Source: Streptomyces sp. NBC_01244 (lineage in GTDB: Bacteria; Actinomycetota; Actinomycetes; Streptomycetales; Streptomycetaceae). From it: a stretch of DNA of 64,000 bases. Location of the stretch: positions 2,852,001-2,916,000 of the forward strand of contig NZ_CP108488.1 in NCBI RefSeq assembly GCF_035987325.1, written 5' to 3'. Made by a program: the position numbers and the translations under genes. A model generated the notes under the pieces. The model ran no database searches. It was not told where the DNA came from and saw nothing but the letters and a program-made list of their open reading frames with translations. Positions 51,664-61,433 of this stretch are shown in pieces (the stretch's first letter is position 1; every line of letters begins with the position of its first letter).

Positions 51664-52911
51664 TTACACCTGCGGGCGCAGGCGGGCCTGGTCGACCGGG
51701 CTGCGGCCCTCCTGGGTGCCCTTGAGGAGGGCGCTGCCCTCGCGCCAGTCCTTCCAGTCCATGTTCCAGTCGCCGAAGCCGTTGCCGAAGGTGTCCATGT
51801 CGTCGCCGATGCTGTTGATGACGCGGACGATGTCGCCTTCGGTGATGTTCTCGTAGAACCAGGCGGCGTTGCCGGTGCTCATGCCGGTGCAGCCGTGGCT
51901 GACGTTCTCGTAGCCCTGGGAGCCGACGGACCACGGCGCGGCGTGGACGTATTCACCGCTCCAGGTGACACGGGTCGCGTAGTAGACGGGCAGGTTGTAG
52001 TACTCGCTGCCGCCGATGCCCACGGTGTCTCCGCGCATCTGGACGTAGTACTGCTTGCCGAGGACCACCTTGACGCCGTTGCGGGTGGAGAAGCCCGGCT
52101 TTCCGGTGGTCACCGGGATGGAATTGATCACTTCCCCGTTGCGCTTGAAGGTGAGCCAGTGCGAGGAGGCGTCCGTGGTGACCTCGACGCGGTCGCCGAT
52201 CTCCAGCTTCAGCGGCTTGGAGGCGGCGCCGTGGAGGTCGTCGGAGATCTTGATGCCCTCCAGGTTGCTCCGGACGGACACGGTGGTGTTGGCGGGCCAG
52301 TACTCCTTGGGCCGGTAGTGGAGCTTCTTGTCGTCCACCCAGTGCCAGGCGCCCACGGCGTCCGGCGGGGCGTCGACGACCAGGCCGCGCTCGATGACGG
52401 CGCGGGCGGCCTTGTCCTTCACGGGTTCGTTGAGTTCGGCCGTGAGGGGCTGTCCGACGCCGTACTTGCCCTCGTCCGGGCCGAATTCCACCTTGAGGAC
52501 CTTCTGCGCCGGGGTGGTGTCGAAGGTGAGCGTGCGCTGCCCGGGGGCGCCCCGTTCGTCCTCGGTGCTCACGAGGACGGTGTAGCGGACGCCGGCGGCC
52601 ATCGGGACGGTGCTGTGCCAGCGGTCGCCCGAGGCGGACAACTCGCCCGCCAGGCGGCGTCCGTGGGTGTCCACGGCGCTGACGTCGGTGATCCGGCCGT
52701 CGCCGCTCTTGGCGGTGACTTCCAGGGGCCGGTCCGGGTCGACCGGGCGACTGCCGGAGGACTGGTTGAGGGCGACTTGGTCGCCCGCGTCGTAGGGGCG
52801 GGCGGACAGCGGGTTGTCGTCGCCCGACCCGCATGCGGTGGCGCCGGCCCCGAGGGACGCGACCAGCAGGGAGCAGCCGATAACCGTCCAAAGACGCGGT
52901 GACTGGTTCAT
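51664..52911 (-). CDS. L,D-transpeptidase lipoprotein with Ig-like domains
   Basis: 415 aa from ATG 52911. The signal peptide ends at a lipobox-type ATAC. Two immunoglobulin-like domains fill residues about 50-270, and the YkuD catalytic domain is C-terminal with SHGCTGMS, C341 being the nucleophile. It forms 3-3 cross-links in peptidoglycan at the cell surface, like mycobacterial LdtMt2. Its place inside the cytochrome region is probably incidental. Confidence 0.93.
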   Translation of the reverse strand: MNQSPRLWTVIGCSLLVASLGAGATACGSGDDNPLSARPYDAGDQVALNQSSGSRPVDPDRPLEVTAKSGDGRITDVSAVDTHGRRLAGELSASGDRWHSTVPMAAGVRYTVLVSTEDERGAPGQRTLTFDTTPAQKVLKVEFGPDEGKYGVGQPLTAELNEPVKDKAARAVIERGLVVDAPPDAVGAWHWVDDKKLHYRPKEYWPANTTVSVRSNLEGIKISDDLHGAASKPLKLEIGDRVEVTTDASSHWLTFKRNGEVINSIPVTTGKPGFSTRNGVKVVLGKQYYVQMRGDTVGIGGSEYYNLPVYYATRVTWSGEYVHAAPWSVGSQGYENVSHGCTGMSTGNAAWFYENITEGDIVRVINSIGDDMDTFGNGFGDWNMDWKDWREGSALLKGTQEGRSPVDQARLRPQV

Positions 52912-52965
52912 GAGGCCAACGCTATGAAGATATGACAATTACGGCGCGCGGGGTGACTGCAAACG

Positions 52966-53004
52966 AGGGGCCCGGACTCCTCCATTGGAGGTGTCCGGGC
53001 CCCT
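52966..53004 (-). terminator. Terminator of the ctaCDF operon
   Basis: An 11-bp outer stem (52966-52976 with 52994-53004) and an inner CTCC/GGAG stem with a six-base loop lie 46 bases beyond the ctaF stop codon. Confidence 0.8.
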
Positions 53005-53049
53005 GGTCTCACGCTGTGGCCGCTGCGGGAAGCAGTGGCGCGGGTGCGG

Positions 53050-53448
53050 CTACTGGTTCTGGTTCTCGCCGCGGTAGTACTCGTACACCCAGCCCCACAG
53101 ACCGATCAGGATCAGCGGCGCCGAGAAGTACATCAGCCACCAGCCGAAGACGACGCCCATGAAGGCGAAGGCGCCACCGATGGCCAGCGAGAGCGGCTGC
53201 CAGCTGTGCGGGGCGAAGAACCCCAGCTCGCCCGCCTCGTCGGCGACGTCGGCCTCCAGGTTGTCCTGGGCCATCTGGTCGACGCGCGCGGCCGTGAAGG
53301 CCAGGTAGTAGCCGATCATGGCGCTCAGGCCGAAGGCCAGAGCGAGCGCGGTGGTGCCGACGGGCTCCTTCGACCACACGCCGTACACGACGGTCATGAT
53401 CAGGATGAAGGCGGCGAGCCACAGGAACATCCTGCCCTGGATCTTCAC
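53050..53448 (-). CDS. ctaF: Cytochrome c oxidase subunit IV CtaF
   Basis: 132 aa with four membrane helices ([75 protein letters not shown]). This small subunit is specific to actinobacterial aa3 oxidases. The start codon overlaps the ctaD stop by four bases. Confidence 0.94.
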   Translation of the reverse strand: MKIQGRMFLWLAAFILIMTVVYGVWSKEPVGTTALALAFGLSAMIGYYLAFTAARVDQMAQDNLEADVADEAGELGFFAPHSWQPLSLAIGGAFAFMGVVFGWWLMYFSAPLILIGLWGWVYEYYRGENQNQ

Positions 53449-55175
53449 TTGCCGGCCTCCTTGCCACCAGCGACGGCCTTGGCGGCCACGGAGTGGTCCT
53501 CAAGGTGGTCGAGGGCCGCGATCTCGGGGTGGTGCAGATCGAATGCCGGGGATTCGGACCGGATCCTCGGCAGGGTGAGGAAGTTGTGCCGCGGCGGCGG
53601 GCAAGACGTCGCCCATTCGAGCGAACGGCCGTAGCCCCACGGGTCGTCGACCTCGACCTTCTTGCCGTACTTCGCCGTCTTCCAGACGTTGTACATGAAC
53701 GGCAGCATCGACAGGCCCAGCAGGAACGAGCTGATCGTCGAGATCGTGTTCAGCAGCGTGAAGCCGTCGGCCGCGAGGTAGTCCGCGTAACGACGCGGCA
53801 TGCCCTCGGCGCCCAGCCAGTGCTGCACCAGGAAGGTGCCGTGGAAGCCGATGAACAGCGTCCAGAAGGTGATCTTGCCGAGGCGCTCGTCCAGCATCTT
53901 GCCCGTGAACTTCGGCCACCAGAAGTGGAAGCCGGCGAACATCGCGAAGACCACGGTGCCGAAGACGACGTAGTGGAAGTGCGCGACGACGAAGTACGAG
54001 TCGGAGACGTGGAAGTCCATCGGGGGCGAGGCCAGGATGACGCCGGTCAGACCACCGAAGGTGAAGGTGACCAGGAAGCCGATCGTCCAGAGCATCGGGG
54101 TCTCGAAGGACAGTGAGCCCTTCCACATGGTGCCGATCCAGTTGAAGAACTTCACACCGGTCGGAACCGCGATGAGGAACGTCATGAAGGAGAAGAACGG
54201 CAGCAGTACACCGCCGGTGACGTACATGTGGTGGGCCCACACGGTCACCGAAAGGCCGGCGATCGAGATCGTCGCGGCGATCAGACCGATGTAACCGAAC
54301 ATCGGCTTGCGCGAGAAGACCGGGATGATTTCGGAAACGATTCCGAAGAACGGCAGCGCGATGATGTACACCTCTGGGTGTCCGAAGAACCAGAAGAGGT
54401 GTTGCCACAGCAGCGCGCCGCCATTGGCCGCGTCGAAGATGTGCGAACCGAACTTCCGGTCGGCCTCCAGCGCGAACAGCGCGGCGGCCAGCACCGGGAA
54501 GGCGAGCAGGACCAGAACACCGGTCAGCAGCACGTTCCAGGTGAAGATCGGCATGCGGAACATCGTCATGCCGGGCGCGCGCATGCAGATGATCGTGGTG
54601 ATGAAGTTGACCGAACCGAGGATCGTGCCGAAGCCGGAGAAGGCCAGACCCATGATCCACATGTCGGCGCCGATGCCCGGCGAGCGGACGGCGTCCGACA
54701 GCGGGGAGTAGGCGAACCAGCCGAAGTCGGCGGCACCCGAGGGGGTGATGAAGCCGGCCACCGCGATGGTCGAACCGAAGAGGTACAGCCAGTACGCGAA
54801 CATGTTCAGCCGCGGGAACGCCACGTCGGGCGCGCCGATCTGCAGCGGCATGATCCAGTTCGCGAAGCCCGCGAACAGCGGGGTGGCGAACATCAGCAGC
54901 ATGATCGTGCCATGCATGGTGAACGCCTGGTTGAACTGCTCGTTCGACATGATCTGCGTACCCGGACGGGCCAGCTCGGCGCGCATGAAGAGCGCCAGCA
55001 GACCGCCGATGAGGAAGAACACGAACGATGTGAGCAGGTACATCGTGCCGATGGTCTTGTGGTCGGTGGTGGTCAACCACTTCACGACGACATTGCCCGG
55101 CTGCTTGCTCCGTACCGGCAACTCGTTCTCGTACGAGTCGGCCTCGGCACCCTGAGGCTGGTTGAGGATGCTCAC
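53445..55175 (-). CDS. ctaD: Cytochrome c oxidase subunit I CtaD
   Basis: 576 aa with twelve membrane helices. Heme a, heme a3 and CuB ligands are visible in [28 protein letters not shown] (with the His-Tyr pair), [11 protein letters not shown] and [12 protein letters not shown]. It is the catalytic core of the proton-pumping terminal oxidase. It overlaps ctaC upstream and ctaF downstream by four bases each. Confidence 0.97.
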   Translation of the reverse strand: MSILNQPQGAEADSYENELPVRSKQPGNVVVKWLTTTDHKTIGTMYLLTSFVFFLIGGLLALFMRAELARPGTQIMSNEQFNQAFTMHGTIMLLMFATPLFAGFANWIMPLQIGAPDVAFPRLNMFAYWLYLFGSTIAVAGFITPSGAADFGWFAYSPLSDAVRSPGIGADMWIMGLAFSGFGTILGSVNFITTIICMRAPGMTMFRMPIFTWNVLLTGVLVLLAFPVLAAALFALEADRKFGSHIFDAANGGALLWQHLFWFFGHPEVYIIALPFFGIVSEIIPVFSRKPMFGYIGLIAATISIAGLSVTVWAHHMYVTGGVLLPFFSFMTFLIAVPTGVKFFNWIGTMWKGSLSFETPMLWTIGFLVTFTFGGLTGVILASPPMDFHVSDSYFVVAHFHYVVFGTVVFAMFAGFHFWWPKFTGKMLDERLGKITFWTLFIGFHGTFLVQHWLGAEGMPRRYADYLAADGFTLLNTISTISSFLLGLSMLPFMYNVWKTAKYGKKVEVDDPWGYGRSLEWATSCPPPRHNFLTLPRIRSESPAFDLHHPEIAALDHLEDHSVAAKAVAGGKEAGK

Positions 55176-56146
55176 AGTTTGTTCACCTCAGCATTGCGGG
55201 CCGGGTCGGTCTGCTGGATGCCGGCCGGGAGGAAGCCGGTCTGACCCTTCTCCGCGAGCTCCTTCAGGTGCGCCTTGTACGCCTCCGGGGAGACGACCTT
55301 GACGTTGAAGAGCATTCGGGAGTGGTCGACACCGCAGAGCTCGGCGCACTTGCCCATGAAGACGCCCTCTTCGGTCGGGGTGACCTCGAAGACGTTGGTG
55401 TGGCCCGGAATGACGTCCTGCTTGAACAGGAAGGGGACCACCCAGAAGGAGTGGATGACGTCGTTGGACGACAGGATGAAGCGGACCTTCTCACCCTTCG
55501 GCAGCCAGAGCGTCGGGCCCGGGTTGCCGGTCTCCGCGTTCCGGTCGCTCGGGACGCCCTTGGTGTAGACGCCTTCGGCGCCCGCCGGGAAGTCCTTGGT
55601 GTAGCGGTCCGGGATGGCGGCGAGTTCCTTGGGAACCTCGCCCGCCTTCGGAGTCGCCGCATCGCCGTCGACGTCCTCGACGTAGTTGAAGCCCCAGCTC
55701 CACTGGAAGCCGACCACGTTGATCGTGTGCGCCGGCTTGGCGGAGAGGGAGAGCAGCTTCGACTCGTCGCGCGCGGTGAAGTAGAAGAGCACCGAGACGA
55801 TGATGAGCGGGACCACGGTGTACAGCGCCTCGATGGGCATGTTGTACCGGGTCTGCGGGGGAACCTCGACCTTGGTCCGGCTGCGCCGGTGGAAGATGAC
55901 GCTCCACATGATCAGGCCCCACACGAGGATGCCGGTGATCAGAGCGGCCGCCCAGGACCCCTGCCACAGGGAGAGGATGCGAGGCGCCTCTTCAGTGACC
56001 GGGGTGGGCAATCCGAGGCGGGGGAAGTCTTTCCATGTATACGAGCAACCAGTGGCGGTCGCCAGGACCACGCCCGCAGTCAGCGCCTGCAGCAGCTTCC
56101 GCCGCATCGGGCGCCGCGGCGAGCGGTCGGAGCCGTAGGGACTCAC
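55172..56146 (-). CDS. ctaC: Cytochrome c oxidase subunit II CtaC
   Basis: 324 aa from GTG 56146 with GGGAAGG upstream. The signal peptide carries a lipobox-like ATGC (the lipidated form). Two membrane helices follow, then the CuA domain with the copper ligands in [15 protein letters not shown] and the aromatic electron-entry segment [14 protein letters not shown] loop of about 40 residues ([17 protein letters not shown]) within the cupredoxin domain is typical of actinobacteria. It is the first gene of ctaCDF. Confidence 0.95.
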   Translation of the reverse strand: MSPYGSDRSPRRPMRRKLLQALTAGVVLATATGCSYTWKDFPRLGLPTPVTEEAPRILSLWQGSWAAALITGILVWGLIMWSVIFHRRSRTKVEVPPQTRYNMPIEALYTVVPLIIVSVLFYFTARDESKLLSLSAKPAHTINVVGFQWSWGFNYVEDVDGDAATPKAGEVPKELAAIPDRYTKDFPAGAEGVYTKGVPSDRNAETGNPGPTLWLPKGEKVRFILSSNDVIHSFWVVPFLFKQDVIPGHTNVFEVTPTEEGVFMGKCAELCGVDHSRMLFNVKVVSPEAYKAHLKELAEKGQTGFLPAGIQQTDPARNAEVNKL

Positions 56147-56541
56147 GTAGCGCCTTCCCGAGAGTCTCGGCCCGCGCGGCCGGCCGCGGCCGCATTCGGG
56201 TCGGTCGCCGGCCCTGACGCAGGCAGGGGTTTGGATGTTTATGCGGACCAAACCCTACTGGACGCTATTTGGGGTCGCGCGGGGAGGGTGCCCAACGCGC
56301 CGTTACTGACCCCGAAGGGATGGATCCGCCGTACGGGGGACGGCCCAACGGACCCCGAATGGCGGGGTCCCGACGGCATCTGACGGGCCCTGACCTCGGG
56401 CCTGTCGTCAAAGTGCCGTCGTCGCCCGAAGGGCGGCCCCGCGGCGTCTGGAGCGCGTGCCAGGCGTCGCGGGGCAGACGGCACTTTGACGACAGGCCCG
56501 CCGGTCGCGGCGTCGGCGCGGCGGCCGGTTAGCGTGACCGG
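56147..56541. other. Divergent intergenic region ctaC / desulfurase-TusA
   Basis: About 395 bases containing the hairpin element (56397-56500) and presumably both promoters. No open frame with coding character was found. The hairpin nearly abuts the start of the rightward gene and would be in its 5' leader if transcription starts upstream of 56397. Confidence 0.5.
56397..56500. repeat. Long hairpin element, copy 2
   Basis: Arms 56397-56420 and 56477-56500 are perfectly complementary over 24 bases, around a 56-base loop that carries the shared core (GTGCCAGGCGTCGCG) found inverted in copy 1 at 37821-37900. It lies between the divergent ctaC and desulfurase-TusA genes, 17-42 bases before the latter start. 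A terminator role is therefore less obvious than for copy 1. Confidence 0.88.
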
Positions 56542-57924
56542 ATGCCGTACTTCGACACCGCGTCCGCCGCCCCGCTGCACCCCGTGGCCCGGCAGGCGCT
56601 CCAGGCCTCCCTTGACGAAGGCTGGGCCGATCCGGCCCGGCTGTACCGCGAAGGGCGCCGGGCCCGACTGCTGCTGGACGCGGCGCGGGAGGCGGCGGCG
56701 GAGGTGGTGGGCTGCCGCCCCGACGAGCTCGTGTTCACTCCTTCGGGGACGCACGCGGTTCACTCGGGCATGGCCGGGGTGCTGGCGGGGCGCCGGCGTG
56801 TCGGCGGGCATCTGGTCGTATCAGCGGTGGAACACAGTTCCGTACTGCACGCGGCGGAGCTCCACGCGGCGGGCGGCGGGCGGGTCGAGGAGGTCCCGGT
56901 GGACCGGTTCGGCCGGGTCTCCGCCTCCTCCTACGGGGAACGCGTGGGGCCCTCCACCGCACTGGCCTGCCTCCAGTCGGCCAACCACGAGGTCGGCACC
57001 GTCCAGCCCGTGATGGAGGTCGCCGAGGTGTGCGCCGCCGCCGGGGTCCCGCTGCTGGTGGACGCGGCGCAGTCGCTGGGCTGGGGGCCGGTCCCCGGGA
57101 ACTGGTCCGTGCTGTGCGCGAGCGCCCACAAATGGGGCGGCCCGGCCGGAGTCGGCCTGCTGGCGGTCCGCAAGGGAGTGCGCTTCTCCCCCCAAGGCCC
57201 CGCCGACGAAAGGGAGTCGGGGCGCTCCCCCGGCTTCGTCAACCTCCCCGCGGCCGTCGCCGCGGCGGCCTCCCTGCGGGCGGTGCGCGCCGAGGCGGAG
57301 GCGGAGGCGGCCCGCCTGCGGGTCCTGGTGGACCGGCTGCGGCGGCGGGTTGCCCGCCTGGTGCCGGACGTGGAGGTGGTCGGCCATCCCGACCTCCGGC
57401 TCCCCCATCTGGTCACCTTCTCCTGCCTGTACGTCGACGGGGAGACGCTGCTCCACGGGTTGGACCGGGCCGGCTACTCCGTTTCCTCCGGGTCCTCGTG
57501 CACCAGCTCGACGCTGACGCCCTCCCATGTCCTGCGGGCGATGGGGGTGCTGTCGGAGGGGAACGTACGGGTGTCCCTGCCGGCCGGTACGACGGCGGCG
57601 GAGGTCAACGGCTTCCTGGAGGTCCTGCCGGGGCTGGTGGCGGGGGTGCGCGAGCAACTCGGCGTGGCGGAACCGGTGATGGCCGCCGATCCGGAGGCCG
57701 AATCCCTGGAACTGGACACCCTCGGCCTGCGGTGTCCGCAGCCGGTGATCGAACTGGCCCGGGCCATCGGCCGGGTCCCGGTGGGTGGCACGGTGACCGT
57801 CCTGTCGGACGACGAGGTGGCGCGGCTGGACATCCCGGCGTGGTGCGCGATGCGGGGGCAGGTGTATGTGGGCGAGGCCCCGCGTCCCCTCGGTACTGCG
57901 TACACGGTCCGCCGGGCGGTCTGA
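56542..57924 (+). CDS. Cysteine desulfurase fused to TusA sulfur carrier
   Basis: 460 aa. Residues 1-375 are a NifS/IscS-type class V enzyme: YFDTASAAPLHP, the PLP lysine K197 (SAHKWGGP), LQSANHEVGTVQPV and the catalytic C320 (SSGSSCTSST). Residues about 388-460 are a TusA domain with the acceptor C398 in LRCPQPVIELA (CPxP). Sulfur from cysteine would pass from C320 to C398 within one chain. The acceptor pathway could be tRNA thiolation, molybdopterin or Fe-S assembly. Similar fusions are annotated in streptomycetes. Confidence 0.92.
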   Translation: MPYFDTASAAPLHPVARQALQASLDEGWADPARLYREGRRARLLLDAAREAAAEVVGCRPDELVFTPSGTHAVHSGMAGVLAGRRRVGGHLVVSAVEHSSVLHAAELHAAGGGRVEEVPVDRFGRVSASSYGERVGPSTALACLQSANHEVGTVQPVMEVAEVCAAAGVPLLVDAAQSLGWGPVPGNWSVLCASAHKWGGPAGVGLLAVRKGVRFSPQGPADERESGRSPGFVNLPAAVAAAASLRAVRAEAEAEAARLRVLVDRLRRRVARLVPDVEVVGHPDLRLPHLVTFSCLYVDGETLLHGLDRAGYSVSSGSSCTSSTLTPSHVLRAMGVLSEGNVRVSLPAGTTAAEVNGFLEVLPGLVAGVREQLGVAEPVMAADPEAESLELDTLGLRCPQPVIELARAIGRVPVGGTVTVLSDDEVARLDIPAWCAMRGQVYVGEAPRPLGTAYTVRRAV

Positions 57925-57944
57925 TCCGGGTCGCCCCCCGCTGA

Positions 57945-58030
57945 CCTGCCTGCGGGGGGAGCTGCCCCGCAGGGCCGAGCCACCCGCACCCGCCCGCCGG
58001 GCCCCGCCCGCCGACGGGCACGGAGCCGGA
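57945..58030. repeat. Partial composite repeat (region E)
   Basis: A GC-rich segment (CCCCGCAGGGCCGAGCCACC, then CGCACCCGCC) homologous to the right flanks of repeat regions A and B. It lies between the converging desulfurase-TusA and PfkB-kinase genes. Confidence 0.6.
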
Positions 58031-58042
58031 CGCCGCGAGGGG

Positions 58043-59020
58043 CTACGCCGGGAGGTGGGACTGGACTTGCGCCGCCGCCTCGTCGCCGTAGGCCTTCGTG
58101 AAGCGCTCCATGAAGTGGGCCCGGCCCAGGGTGTACTCCTGGGTGCCGAGGGTCTCGATGACGAGGGTGGCCAGCATGCAGCCGATCTGCGCGGCCCGCT
58201 CCAGGCCGACGCCCCAGCCCAGACCCGTGAGGAAGCCCGCGCGGAACGCGTCGCCGACACCGGTCGGGTCGACCTTCGCGGTCTCCTCGGGGCAGCCGAC
58301 CACGATGGGGTCGTGGCCGACCCGGTCGATGCGGACGCCGTTCGAGCCGAGCGTGGTGACCCGGGTGCCGACCTTCGCCAGGATCTCCGCGTCGGTCCAG
58401 CCGGACTTCGCCTCGATGAGGCCCTTCTCGTATTCGTTGGAGAAGAGGTACGTCGCGCCCTCCATCAGGGTGCGGATGTTGTCGCCGTCCATCCGGGCGA
58501 TCTGCTGCGAGAAGTCCGCGGCGAAGGGGATCGCCCGCGTGCGGCACTCCTCCGTGTGGCGCAGCATCGCCTCGGGGTCGTCCGCGCCGATCAGGACGAG
58601 GTCCAGGCCGCCGACCCGGTCCGCGACCGCCTTCAGCTCGATCAGGCGGGCCTCGCTCATCGCGCCCGTGTAGAAGGAGCCGATCTGGTTGTGGTCGGCG
58701 TCCGTCGTGCAGACGAAGCGGGCGGTGTGCAGGACCTCGGAGATCCGCACGGACTGGGTGTCGACGCCGTGCCGGTCGAGCCAGGCGCGGTACTCGTCGA
58801 AGTCGGAGCCGGCCGCTCCGACGAGGATCGGCCGGGCGCCGAGCTGCCCCATGCCGAAGCAGATGTTCGGGCCGACGCCGCCGCGCCGTACGTCGAGGTT
58901 GTCGACGAGGAAGGAGAGGGAGACCGTGTGCAGCTGGTCCGCGACCAACTGGTCGGCGAAGCGGCCGGGGAAGGTCATGAGGTGGTCGGTGGCGATGGAG
59001 CCGGTGACTGCGATACGCAC
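58043..59020 (-). CDS. PfkB-family carbohydrate/nucleoside kinase
   Basis: 325 aa from GTG 59020 with GGAG about ten bases upstream. The ribokinase-fold N-terminal motif is RRGGVGPNICFGMGQLGARPILVG, and the C-terminal anion-hole/catalytic motif is KVDPTGVGDAFRAGFLTGLG (GVGD in place of GAGD, with the catalytic Asp). The protein resembles adenosine kinases and the mycobacterial Rv2202c product at the same map position (recalled). The substrate, nucleoside or sugar, is undetermined. Confidence 0.88.
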   Translation of the reverse strand: MRIAVTGSIATDHLMTFPGRFADQLVADQLHTVSLSFLVDNLDVRRGGVGPNICFGMGQLGARPILVGAAGSDFDEYRAWLDRHGVDTQSVRISEVLHTARFVCTTDADHNQIGSFYTGAMSEARLIELKAVADRVGGLDLVLIGADDPEAMLRHTEECRTRAIPFAADFSQQIARMDGDNIRTLMEGATYLFSNEYEKGLIEAKSGWTDAEILAKVGTRVTTLGSNGVRIDRVGHDPIVVGCPEETAKVDPTGVGDAFRAGFLTGLGWGVGLERAAQIGCMLATLVIETLGTQEYTLGRAHFMERFTKAYGDEAAAQVQSHLPA

Positions 59021-59151
59021 GGCGTGGACGCTCCTGCGGGGGAAGGCAAGGGGACATTCAAAACTACCCGGTCCACGGACCGTGGCCGACCGGCAGAAAC
59101 TACCCCGTAGTAGCTCTTTCTTCACCCGCGGTGACGTGCCTACCGTGCCCC

Positions 59152-59370
59152 ATGACCTACACCGATCGCTTCGGGCACGCCCGGCCCTCCGAGATCACGG
59201 CGGGCACCGAGTTCGAGCAGCTGCTGGGTGACTGCGCCCGGATGGCCCCGCACTGGCCGGTTCCCGCGGATCCGCGGCCGGATCGGGTGACCCCCTCCCA
59301 GATCAGCGGGATCCGCGTCCCGGCGGCCTCGGCCCGCCTCATCGCCTCCACGGCGGTCTACGGCTACTAG
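59152..59370 (+). CDS. Small protein of unknown function (72 aa)
   Basis: 72 aa starting MTYTDRFGHARPSEIT. No signal, membrane helix or recognisable motif. TACCGT (59141-59146) ends five bases before the ATG and there is no Shine-Dalgarno, so a leaderless transcript is possible. Two stop codons in a row (TAGTAG) end the frame. Codon use is GC3-rich, which supports it as real, but I do not recognise a family. Confidence 0.5.
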   Translation: MTYTDRFGHARPSEITAGTEFEQLLGDCARMAPHWPVPADPRPDRVTPSQISGIRVPAASARLIASTAVYGY

Positions 59371-59475
59371 TAGGCGGGCTCCTTCGAGATCGCGCCCGGA
59401 CCCGGCGGAACCGGATCCGCGTCTGTTCCGTCACACCCGCATCACCCCCTGCGGGACGGGCAAAGGAGCGATGCG

Positions 59476-60969
59476 GTGACCAGCGAACAACCCGATGCAC
59501 CCCATGCATCCGAGACACCCGAGGTGCCCGGCACCCCCGGTGCGTCACGTGCCACACGACGGCGGCAGGTCTGGGCCATCGGTTCGATCGCGGCCGCCGT
59601 CCTGCTCACCGGCGGCGGCACCGCCATCTGGGCGTCGACCGCCCACGGCGAGGGCCGTACGGGCGACAGCGCGGCCTCCGCGCCCCGCGCGCTGCCCACT
59701 CCGCCCGGGCCCGGCATCGCCCCCGGCGAGCCCGACCCCTCCGGCGGCGGGGTCACGTACACGGCCGACGTCCCCCTCCCGGACGGCCCGGCCACGGCGC
59801 CTGCCTTCAGTGCGAGCGGTGAGGTGACCTCCGCCGAGGTGGCGCGGCTCGCGACGGCGCTCGGGATCTCCGGCGCGCCGCGGCTCGTCGGGGAGACCTG
59901 GCAGGCCGGGGAGACCGCGGACGGTTCCGGGCCCCGGCTCACGGTGAACCTCAAGGCTCCCGGGACCTGGAACTTCTCCCGCTTCCAGGTCGGCGGCACC
60001 GGGGACGACTGCGTGCGCGGCAAGGACACCTGCGGACCGGCCACCCTCCCCCAGGACCTGGGCCGCGAGCACGGCGGCACCACGGGGACGCCCGTCTCCG
60101 AGGAGGCCGCCAAGGCCGCCGCCACGCCCGTGCTGGCGGCCGTGGGCCAGGGCGCGGCCGCGCTCGACGCCCGGATCGCGCAGGGCTCCGTACGTCTGGT
60201 GACGGCCGACCCGGTGATCGGGGGCCTGCCCACGCAGGGCTGGTCCACCCGGATCGGCGTCGGGACGGACTCCCGGGTGGTGTCGGGCAGTGGCGAGCTG
60301 AAGGTTCCGGTGCGGGCCGCCGAGCAGCCGGTGATCGGCGCCGTGGACGCGCTGGCCCGGCTGAACGACAAGTCCCGGGGCTCCGGCTCCACGGACCCCG
60401 GCCCGAGCGGCTGTGCCACGAGCGTCCCGCTGACCCCGGACACCCCGGACGGCGCCACGGACACGCTGCCGTGCAACCCGGAGCCCCGGCCGATGAAGCC
60501 GTCGCGGACGGAGTCGGTCCGTGGCGCCGAGCTCGGGCTGGTCCCGGGCACGGTCGACGGGGCCCGCGGCCTGGTGCCGGCGTGGCTGTTCGAGGTGGCG
60601 GGCAAGGGCGGCGGCCCCGGCCACACGGTGGCCCAGCCGGCGGCCCTGACCGGGGAGACTCCCCCGGTGGACCTGCCCACCCCGGTCGACCCGCGCGCGA
60701 AGGGGCAGACCGTGCCCGGTTTCTCGTACGCCTCGGCCGACCGGACGCTGACCGTGAACTTCTGGGGCGGGGTGTGCAGCACGTACGCCCTGGAGGTCCG
60801 CGAGCAGCCCGGGTCGGTGATGGTGAAGATCACGGACACCCCGAACAAGCCGGGGCAGGCCTGCATCATGCTGGCGCAGGAGATGACGGTGACGGGGACG
60901 CTCCAGCAGCCGCTCGGCGACCGCAAGGTGGTCGACGCGACCACGGGCAAGGCCGTCCCCCGCCAGTAG
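59476..60969 (+). CDS. Single-pass membrane protein with large extracellular domain
   Basis: 497 aa from GTG 59476 with AAAGGAG upstream. Residues 1-30 are cytoplasmic and basic near the membrane (ATRRRQVW), then one helix (AIGSIAAAVLLTGGGTAIWA). The extracellular part starts with a Pro/Gly-rich linker (PTPPGPGIAPGEPDPSGGG) followed by an unrecognised domain containing five cysteines. The layout resembles streptomycete envelope proteins of unknown role. It ends at a strong bidirectional hairpin. Confidence 0.8.
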   Translation: MTSEQPDAPHASETPEVPGTPGASRATRRRQVWAIGSIAAAVLLTGGGTAIWASTAHGEGRTGDSAASAPRALPTPPGPGIAPGEPDPSGGGVTYTADVPLPDGPATAPAFSASGEVTSAEVARLATALGISGAPRLVGETWQAGETADGSGPRLTVNLKAPGTWNFSRFQVGGTGDDCVRGKDTCGPATLPQDLGREHGGTTGTPVSEEAAKAAATPVLAAVGQGAAALDARIAQGSVRLVTADPVIGGLPTQGWSTRIGVGTDSRVVSGSGELKVPVRAAEQPVIGAVDALARLNDKSRGSGSTDPGPSGCATSVPLTPDTPDGATDTLPCNPEPRPMKPSRTESVRGAELGLVPGTVDGARGLVPAWLFEVAGKGGGPGHTVAQPAALTGETPPVDLPTPVDPRAKGQTVPGFSYASADRTLTVNFWGGVCSTYALEVREQPGSVMVKITDTPNKPGQACIMLAQEMTVTGTLQQPLGDRKVVDATTGKAVPRQ

Positions 60970-60982
60970 GCGCCGGGACGCA

Positions 60983-61026
60983 CGAGAGGGGCCCGCCCGC
61001 GGATGTCCGCGGGCGGGCCCCTCTCG
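60983..61026. terminator. Bidirectional terminator
   Basis: A perfect 21-bp inverted repeat (60983-61003 with 61006-61026), opening to a small loop, lies between the converging membrane-protein and erpA genes. Confidence 0.88.
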
Positions 61027-61076
61027 TCGGCCCTACGAGCCCGGCCTGCCCTACGGGGCGGCCGGGCCTTCCGGGC

Positions 61077-61433
61077 TTAGTTGAACGAGTCGCCGCAGGC
61101 GCAGGAGCCCGTGGCGTTCGGGTTGTCGATCGTGAAGCCCTGCTTCTCGATGGTGTCGACGAAGTCGATGGACGCACCGTGCAGGTACGGGGAGCTCATC
61201 CGGTCGGTGACGACCTTCACACCGTCGAAGTCCTTCACGACGTCGCCGTCGAGGGAGCGCTCGTCGAAGAAGAGCTGGTAGCGCAGGCCGGAGCAGCCAC
61301 CGGGCTGGACGGCGACGCGCAGCGCCAGGTCATCGCGGCCTTCCTGCTCCAGCAGGGTCCTGACCTTTTCGGCGGCGGCGTCGGACAGGAGGATGCCGTC
61401 GCTCACGGTGGTCTTTTCGTCCTGTACGGACAT
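61077..61433 (-). CDS. erpA: Iron-sulfur cluster insertion protein ErpA (HesB/IscA family)
   Basis: 118 aa A-type carrier. Cluster ligands are C47 (QPGGCSGLRY) and C111/C113 (GSCACG). It transfers Fe-S clusters to client apoproteins. ATG 61433 is preferred over ATG 61439, since GGGAG is better spaced. It is divergent from nadA, a 4Fe-4S enzyme that is a plausible client, and also near the Rieske subunit gene. The upstream region shared with nadA has palindromes. Confidence 0.94.
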   Translation of the reverse strand: MSVQDEKTTVSDGILLSDAAAEKVRTLLEQEGRDDLALRVAVQPGGCSGLRYQLFFDERSLDGDVVKDFDGVKVVTDRMSSPYLHGASIDFVDTIEKQGFTIDNPNATGSCACGDSFN

